DNA from: Streptomyces tuirus
Lineage (GTDB): Bacteria > Actinomycetota > Actinomycetes > Streptomycetales > Streptomycetaceae
Direction: 5' to 3'
DNA length: 64,000 bases
Assembly: GCA_018195615.1 (NCBI GenBank)
Contig: JAGTPG010000002.1
Location: forward strand, 4,891,501-4,955,500
The notes under the pieces were generated by a model. The model saw only the letters and a list, made by a program, of their open reading frames with translations. It was not told where the DNA came from and made no database searches. Positions 63,247 through 64,000 of this stretch are shown one piece after another (the first letter of the stretch is position 1; every line of letters starts with the position of its first letter). The translations under genes and the position numbers were made by a program.

Positions 63247-64000
63247 ATGACAGCACTCGACCTCAGCAGCCCCGTGGCCGTCGTCGGCACCGGCACCATG
63301 GGCCAGGGCATCGCCCAGGTCGCGCTGGTCGCGGGCCATCCCGTACGGCTGTACGACGCGCTCCCCGGGCGGGCGCGGCAGGCCGCCGACGCGATCGGAG
63401 CCCGCCTGGACCGGCTCGTCGAGAAGGACCGGCTCACCGCCGCCGACCGGGACGCCGCCCGCGCCCGGCTGCTGCCCGCCGAGACCCTCGCCGAGCTCGC
63501 GGACTGCGCGCTGGTCGTCGAGGCGGTCCTGGAGCGGCTGGACGTCAAGCAGGAGCTCTTCCGCGAGCTGGAGGACATCGTCGACGGCGACTGCCTGCTC
63601 GCCACCAACACCTCGTCCCTGTCCGTCACGGCCATCGGCGGCGCCCTGCGTATCCCCGGCCGCTTCGTCGGCCTGCACTTCTTCAACCCGGCGCCGCTGC
63701 TGCCGCTGGTCGAGGTCGTCTCCGGGTTCGCCACCGACGTCACGTACGCCACGCGCGCGTACGAGACCGCCCGCGCCTGGGGCAAGACGCCGGTCGCCTG
63801 CGCGGACACCCCCGGCTTCATCGTCAACCGCATCGCCCGGCCGTTCTACGCCGAGGCCTTCGCCGTGTACGAGGCGCAGGGCGCCGACCCGGCCACCATC
63901 GACGCCGTGCTGCGCGAGTCGGGCGGCTTCAAGATGGGCGCGTTCGAGCTGACCGACCTGATCGGCCAGGACGTCAACGAGTCCGTCACGCGGTCGGTCT
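63247..64000 (+). CDS. paaH: 3-hydroxyacyl-CoA dehydrogenase (PaaH-like), 3' end outside window
   Basis: 251 codons are visible from ATG 63247. NAD site VAVVGTGTMGQGIAQVALVA, then LLATNTSSLSVTAI, GLHFFNPAPLLPLVEVV and DTPGFIVNRIARPFYAEAF are the normal blocks of this family. Oxidises a 3-hydroxyacyl-CoA in phenylacetate or fatty acid breakdown. Divergent from paaN with a shared operator. Confidence 0.88.
   Translation, partial: MTALDLSSPVAVVGTGTMGQGIAQVALVAGHPVRLYDALPGRARQAADAIGARLDRLVEKDRLTAADRDAARARLLPAETLAELADCALVVEAVLERLDVKQELFRELEDIVDGDCLLATNTSSLSVTAIGGALRIPGRFVGLHFFNPAPLLPLVEVVSGFATDVTYATRAYETARAWGKTPVACADTPGFIVNRIARPFYAEAFAVYEAQGADPATIDAVLRESGGFKMGAFELTDLIGQDVNESVTRSV

Noticed and set aside
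1..64000. CRISPR arrays, tRNA or rRNA genes, insertion sequences
   Set aside because: I saw no regularly spaced repeats, no tRNA-like CCA-ended cloverleaf and no transposase; the only recombinase is the one beside the methylase.

Overview
The window is high-GC actinobacterial DNA and looks like a Streptomyces chromosome. Signs are the GC-rich third codon positions, many GTG starts, GTGA/ATGA stop-start overlaps, paired AfsA and ScbR-type genes, a SARP regulator, and PaaN/PaaH and DUF2252 genes. It falls into three parts. A recurring technical problem also runs through it: at least eight genes carry single-base frameshifts, often in G/C runs, which look more like assembly errors than biology.

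Bases 1 to about 22,200 form a defence and mobile-DNA island that is visibly AT-richer than the rest. It opens with the 3' end of a DISARM-type DNA methylase gene, followed by a tyrosine recombinase and an intact drmA-drmB-drmC operon. The methylase 3' end lies in a striking structure. Two identical 221-bp inverted repeats (101-321 and 1654-1874) flank a 1,332-bp segment holding two different C-terminal specificity regions, tail to tail, in the same reading phase relative to the repeats. Inverting the segment would swap the methylase specificity region without breaking the frame, and a recombinase gene sits just outside. I read this as a phase-variable DISARM system, the main discovery candidate here. 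The island continues with an XRE-ImmA/IrrE protease plus PIN-like pair, a small STAND-associated-like protein, an orphan formyltransferase, a three-gene operon ending in an NB-ARC/TPR protein, and a RecD-like helicase divergent from DprA and a ComF-like phosphoribosyltransferase. A strong hairpin at 22,147-22,198 marks its right end.

Bases 22,300 to about 27,100 carry acyl-CoA metabolism: a two-subunit B12-dependent acyl-CoA mutase, two medium-chain reductases and a metallo-beta-lactamase-fold hydrolase. From 27,272 to about 54,400 lies a specialised-metabolite cluster. Its core is an AfsA-type enzyme, an acyltransferase-like KASIII, an ACP, FabF, FabG and FabH homologues, a second SDR, a flavin monooxygenase and a HAD phosphatase. 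A second KASIII-like paralogue and a secreted cupin sit at about 41-42 kb. Export is by MFS pumps. Regulation comes from MarR, SARP, XRE and HxlR proteins and from a butyrolactone/butenolide cassette (AfsA, epimerase, P450, two ScbR-like TetR proteins) with operator-like palindromes. A deletion scar at about 48.45 kb joins a truncated FtsX permease to the tail of a lost histidine kinase.

Bases 54,500 to 64,000 are ordinary chromosomal genes: DUF2252, a J-domain-like protein, rhodanese, acyl-CoA dehydrogenase, a DUF5819-HTTM membrane pair, a SpoU RNA methyltransferase, and divergent paaN and paaH around a TetR-type palindrome.
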